Shown here in pieces: positions 18,461 to 21,776 of a stretch of DNA of 21,776 nt. The translations under genes and the position numbers were made by a program. The DNA comes from Diplocarpon mali (Eukaryota > Ascomycota > Leotiomycetes > Helotiales > Drepanopezizaceae): NCBI GenBank assembly GCA_024741835.1, contig JAENRP010000393.1, forward strand, positions 1 through 21,776, written 5' to 3'. Position 1 is the stretch's first letter, and each line of letters opens with the position of its first letter. Below the pieces are notes generated by a model, which was given only the letters and a program-made list of their open reading frames with translations, ran no database searches and was not told the DNA's origin.

Positions 18461-18712
18461 CCTACTTTGAACTCGAAAGAGGCCAGACCACACAGCAGAA
18501 TAACAATCTTCCTCTGAGCCGATATCTCCGTCGTTGGTCAGCCTCGTAGCCTTGCTGGAGAGAGCCTGTTCAAAAAAATGGCTAAGCCTACGCCCTGCAT
18601 TTTTTGGCAGTCTCCACCCTCGAGGGTCGGCGACCATTTTCGAAACCTTCCGGTCCCTCTCGCTAGGAGAGCAAGCATCAGCAATGACCAAGCCTACTAC
18701 AGTGTGCATCAT
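18461..18712 (-). CDS. Candidate first coding exon of unknown gene, minus strand
   Basis: An ATG at 18712 opens 84 codons (beginning MMHTVVGLVIADACSPSERD). The exon ends exactly at a consensus donor, AGG|GTGAGT (donor 18455-18460), with an in-frame stop five codons later. That is what a first exon followed by an intron looks like. I could not find a clear acceptor. Upstream on the same strand is a promoter-like layout: TATAAAT at 19027-19033, then CT-rich DNA. An out-of-frame ATG at 18752 intervenes and would give a 24-residue upstream peptide. No protein family is recognisable. Confidence 0.25.
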
Positions 18713-19026
18713 TTCCAATGGGCCCGCAGAGCAGGAGTGTGAGCAGTGACATCAAGGGCAGTGAACGACGTCCTGGGCTCTGGAGCAGAGACGTGCAGAT
18801 GGGGAGATGACAGCGGCGAGACACCAATAGCAGACGATCGACTATCAAGAGGTATGCGACGAGAACAAGCGGTCAGGGGCACAGCCCACTTGCAACACCC
18901 AGCCAACGTGATCTCCAGAGCGACAAGAACACCAGCGCGGCAGAGAGCGGACAAAAGCAAAGAGACGTAGACGTAAACGTAGCCCGAATAGGTCCTTGTC
19001 GCGAGCGTATTATGCTGTGCTGTTGG

Positions 19027-19033
19027 ATTTATA
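19027..19033 (-). promoter_or_regulatory. TATA-like box on minus strand
   Basis: TATAAAT reads leftwards here and is followed within 60-100 bases by a pyrimidine-rich run (gtctctttgcttttgtccgc), a common arrangement at fungal transcription starts. It could serve the candidate exon at 18461-18712. Confidence 0.3.
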
Positions 19034-19471
19034 CTCTAGCGCCTATCGTCGACATGTATATCAGACGTACTATGCGTGATGAACGTGTCATACATATCAC
19101 CGCGCCCTCTCGTGTCTGCGACAAGCGCCGAGCACTGTCGCTAGCCCGTTTCCCTCGCAGCGAGAGCGCGATCCCCGATGGCTGAGAAGTGCGGCCAGAT
19201 GCAGGTGAGCGAGGATTGGGGAGGCGGATTCGCAGCGGTGATAAGTCGCGCGCGAAGACTAACATATTGTGGCTGGCCGAGCTTCTGCCTCTCTCTCCGG
19301 TTCTTCTCCCGCTGGTGCCTATAGGTCCTCTCGGTTCCACTCTGAGGTAACTGGCTCCGACTATCCGCGCGGGATCGACGTGTAAACAAACGCCTTCGCG
19401 TCCGGGCTTTGCAGGCGCGGGCTTCGGGATCGGGCGAGGCAGAGGGACGGGAGGTCTACGCGGGCGTTGGG

Positions 19472-19846
19472 ATGGGCGTGGTGTTTCCGTGGGCAGTTTG
19501 CGCGGCCGGTATCGAGTCCTCGTATCACATCCCGTGCGCGAGCCCACATGGAGTTGATGCGGGGTGCTCTGGCTGCGAGGGATTTGCACGCGTTGGCGGC
19601 TCTTGGGTTTACCTGTCCACGGTTTGGAGGTGGCTCGGAGGGATCCTCTCCCTCAAACGCTGGATGGAAGATGGTCGTAGCAGTGTGAGACTACCGTTAG
19701 GGTCTGTGAAGTCCGACTGGAGTCTCCTGAATTTCGGCAGTCGTCTTCGTCCTTGGCGCGAGTACCATGTTTGGTCTAGAGGTAGAACGACAAGAGTCAA
19801 ATTACTAAGAATCTCCCCATTCTTTCGCATTTTGACACAAGATTAG
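19472..19846 (+). CDS. Hypothetical ORF, weak candidate
   Basis: This ORF has 124 codons from ATG. The N-terminus MGVVFPWAVCAAGIESS is mildly hydrophobic and the rest is rich in Trp, Gly and Arg. It has four cysteines in its first third. An opposing open frame of 186 codons overlaps its left part. Nothing is recognisable, and the G-rich composition makes chance openness plausible. Confidence 0.15.
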   Translation: MGVVFPWAVCAAGIESSYHIPCASPHGVDAGCSGCEGFARVGGSWVYLSTVWRWLGGILSLKRWMEDGRSSVRLPLGSVKSDWSLLNFGSRLRPWREYHVWSRGRTTRVKLLRISPFFRILTQD

Positions 19847-20268
19847 GTGGTCGACTGCACGTCGCTGTGCAGTTGTATCTCGATAACCTTTCAACACCCT
19901 ACGCTTAGCAAATACTCTCGAGTACAATCTCAAACTCTCCATCACCCTATAGCGCTAGAGTCAGAACAAGAATGATTTTCATTATCTACCAAACTCTGAC
20001 GACCTCTTATGTCCACTAGCTAGAATAGCCACCGACTACACACAAAGCAATTCAGAGAGATCTCCTGCATACCAGTCACCGGAAGACAGAAACCTCAGCA
20101 GGCAGAGTATGAATCGCAATATCCGGGACTCGGGGGAATCCCGCCGGGACCCAACGGGCCCTGACTAGTGGAGGGAAGCAAACGTAATACCGCAGCATTC
20201 CGACTAAAACAGCCCGCGGCAAAACACAAGCAGCTGCTTGATTACCAATTGATTTCCTCACAGACAGC

Positions 20269-20647
20269 ATGACAAATGGTCCGGAGCGCTCCACCAGCAC
20301 ACCTCGATATCGCGGTCTTGTCTCGCTTCTCTATCAACACGTGCCATTCCTCACCCGCAGCAGTGAAGCTGCCATCACAGCTTCTCTCCTCTCCTCTCGC
20401 TCGACGCAGAGACTCCCCATACCCCATCACAAGTATAACATGCTTGACCCCTCGCATCCAAGTCTGGCTTTGGAAACCAATGCGGGATTTCGCTATTCAC
20501 AAAGCAATATCTCATCTACGACACACAAGGACTTCGCCAGGCGAGACTGCGATACCTGAGCTGTGCAGTCGTGGTTGGGACGTGCACATTCCTGGAGATC
20601 ACCTCAAATCCGTGCATGAGAGGGGACGCGACGGGGGGGGGGAGTGA
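20269..20647 (+). other. Two overlapping ATG frames after promoter-like DNA
   Basis: ATGs at 20269 and 20276 open frames of 96 codons (MTNGPERSTSTPRYRGLVSLL, ends 20559) and 123 codons (MVRSAPPAHLDIAVLSRFS, ends 20647). The first ATG has A at -3. The DNA between them and the stop is CT-rich (cttctctcctctcctctcgc), which is equally consistent with a 5' UTR of a gene to the right. The two frames cannot both be chosen on sequence alone, and neither is recognisable. Confidence 0.2.
20633..20642 (+). repeat. G10 homopolymer
   Basis: This is a run of ten G residues, prone to length variation and sequencing error. Any reading frame that crosses it, such as the 123-codon frame ending at 20647, is unreliable. 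Confidence 0.8.
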
Positions 20648-20649
20648 GG

Positions 20650-21712
20650 ATGATGAGAGGGATATTGGCTGCGAGTGGCGATATTCTGGTCGGACGGGGT
20701 GTGGATTTCGTGGCGTGTGAGACGGGGATCCTGGTGCTTTTTCATCGATTGTATGGTTGATATTTTGGTTCGCCGTGCCACTTATAGACCTGATTGCTGA
20801 TTACTGCGGCTCTCTCGCCCCGTCCCCCCGCCGATTCCCCTTCTCTGTCTACCCCAGCAGAGAAACTCGGCCTTTCCGAATGGCGAAATAGATAATCACT
20901 CGGCTAGTTGGGGAGCAATCGAAATCGCATTTTTGTCTCTACTCTCGCTTACTCTTTACTCTTCCTGCCCTCCTCTCTCCGGCCATTCTTCCACGCGTGT
21001 AGGGGTTTTAGCTTTCTCCATCTCCCCACTCCTCTCCTGTCCTCTGATCGTGCCGTAGATATTTTAAGCACATGTACTTGGGCATCATCGTCTCCTGCAC
21101 TGCAGATTTCAGACACAAACCAAGGCAGCAGCAGTGATATAGAGTTTGGGGAGAGATCAAATAGCAGACTGTGCTTGGCCTAGCCTCGGTTTTAGCTTTG
21201 GTTCTTTCGAGTTTTTTTTTTTTCTATTTTGGTTTGCGACTACTACTGCACAGAGTAAATTGTGCATGCGGCCTGATGCGAGGTGGTCGTACTCGGGCCT
21301 TTCGAAACCGAGGGGAGAGGCGGTATTTGCCGTCGGCCTGTGACTGGAGATCCCACTTCGGACTTTGACTCTTGGCTCGAATGGCGAAGAAACGAGTGGG
21401 GAGTTTGAGGGCACATGGTGGTGAATGAGGGAGTGATATGTGGTTGCACCATCTTGACTCTGTCGTCGCTAGTTGTGATGTCAAGCCAGCCGCCAAACAG
21501 CACATGGGGTTTTGGGTGGTTTGGCTTGCGCCTGGGTCGTGAGCAGGCATCAGCGAAGGGGGCCAGCTGTCAACCAGGGAGGCGACCATTGACTGAACAG
21601 GGAGAGGGGGTATCCCAGCTCCCACTCCAGAGGATCCAGGTAGATTGGCCTTGTCAGCTGCAGGCATGGCACATACTGACTTCATATTCCGCTGCATGTA
21701 CGGGCCAGGGGT
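20650..21712. other. Promoter-like CT-rich DNA, no gene seen
   Basis: The region is rich in pyrimidine blocks on the plus strand (ccccgtccccccgccgattc, ctcttcctgccctcctctct) and has a T12 run at 21212-21223. Frames of 60-157 codons exist on both strands without recognisable content. It could be the long promoter and leader of a gene beyond the right edge, which is inference. Confidence 0.35.
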
Positions 21713-21744
21713 GAGGAGATGAGGAGATGAGGAGATGAGGAGAC
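21713..21744 (+). repeat. 8-bp tandem repeat, four copies
   Basis: gaggagat is repeated at 21713, 21721 and 21729, with a fourth copy gaggagac at 21737. It is a short purine-only array close to the right edge. Confidence 0.85.
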
Positions 21745-21776
21745 GAGACTGGGCTTGAGAAAGGGGGGCAGAAAGG

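Noticed and set aside
19029..19589. 186-codon minus-strand frame
   Set aside because: The translation is Arg/Pro/Ser-rich, with no domain. It overlaps promoter-like DNA and an opposing frame, and is probably open by composition.

Overview
The window looks like nuclear DNA of a filamentous ascomycete (Pezizomycotina). The evidence is a spliced TBC/Rab-GAP gene of the Gyp2 type with a single 50-nt intron (GT donor, CTAAC branch site, TAG acceptor), a secreted intronless SMP-30-like gene, CT-rich promoter-type stretches, and several AT-rich, stop-filled tracts of the kind left by repeat-induced point mutation (RIP) of old transposons. I cannot name the species. I recognise no tRNA, rRNA, CRISPR array or intact transposon.

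Layout. From 1 to about 1640 there is a cluster of unrelated tandem arrays: degenerate AT-rich repeats, a TA/TG/CA microsatellite, a CATCC/CATCT pentamer array and a 63-bp minisatellite. From about 870 to 4950 the DNA is very GC-rich. It carries one well-supported gene, an SMP-30/gluconolactonase-like beta-propeller protein with a signal peptide (3113-4168, minus). From about 4970 to 11,100 the DNA has mixed composition. It includes an AT-rich tract at about 7.9-9.33 kb and several weak gene candidates. From 11,119 to 14,546 (plus) lies the Gyp2/TBC1D9-like Rab GTPase-activating protein, with PH-GRAM, TBC and EF-hand regions and 1125 residues after splicing. From 14.55 kb to the end I find no gene I can name. 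That stretch holds another AT-rich relic (about 15.92-16.64 kb), two to four low-confidence candidates (minus at 15.05-15.9 kb, minus at 18.46-18.71 kb, plus at 19.47-19.85 kb, plus at 20.27-20.65 kb), CT-rich promoter-like DNA and an 8-bp tandem repeat at the right edge.

The two solid genes have no evident functional link. One acts outside the cell or in the secretory lumen. The other is a cytosolic regulator of Rab-dependent Golgi/endosome traffic. I see no cluster or new system supported by the sequence. The points most worth a second look are the repeat-rich left end, the codon-use contrast between the two genes, an overlapping upstream ORF seven bases before the gyp2 start codon, and a few splice-signal-bearing candidate genes that a plain ATG-to-stop scan misses or splits.
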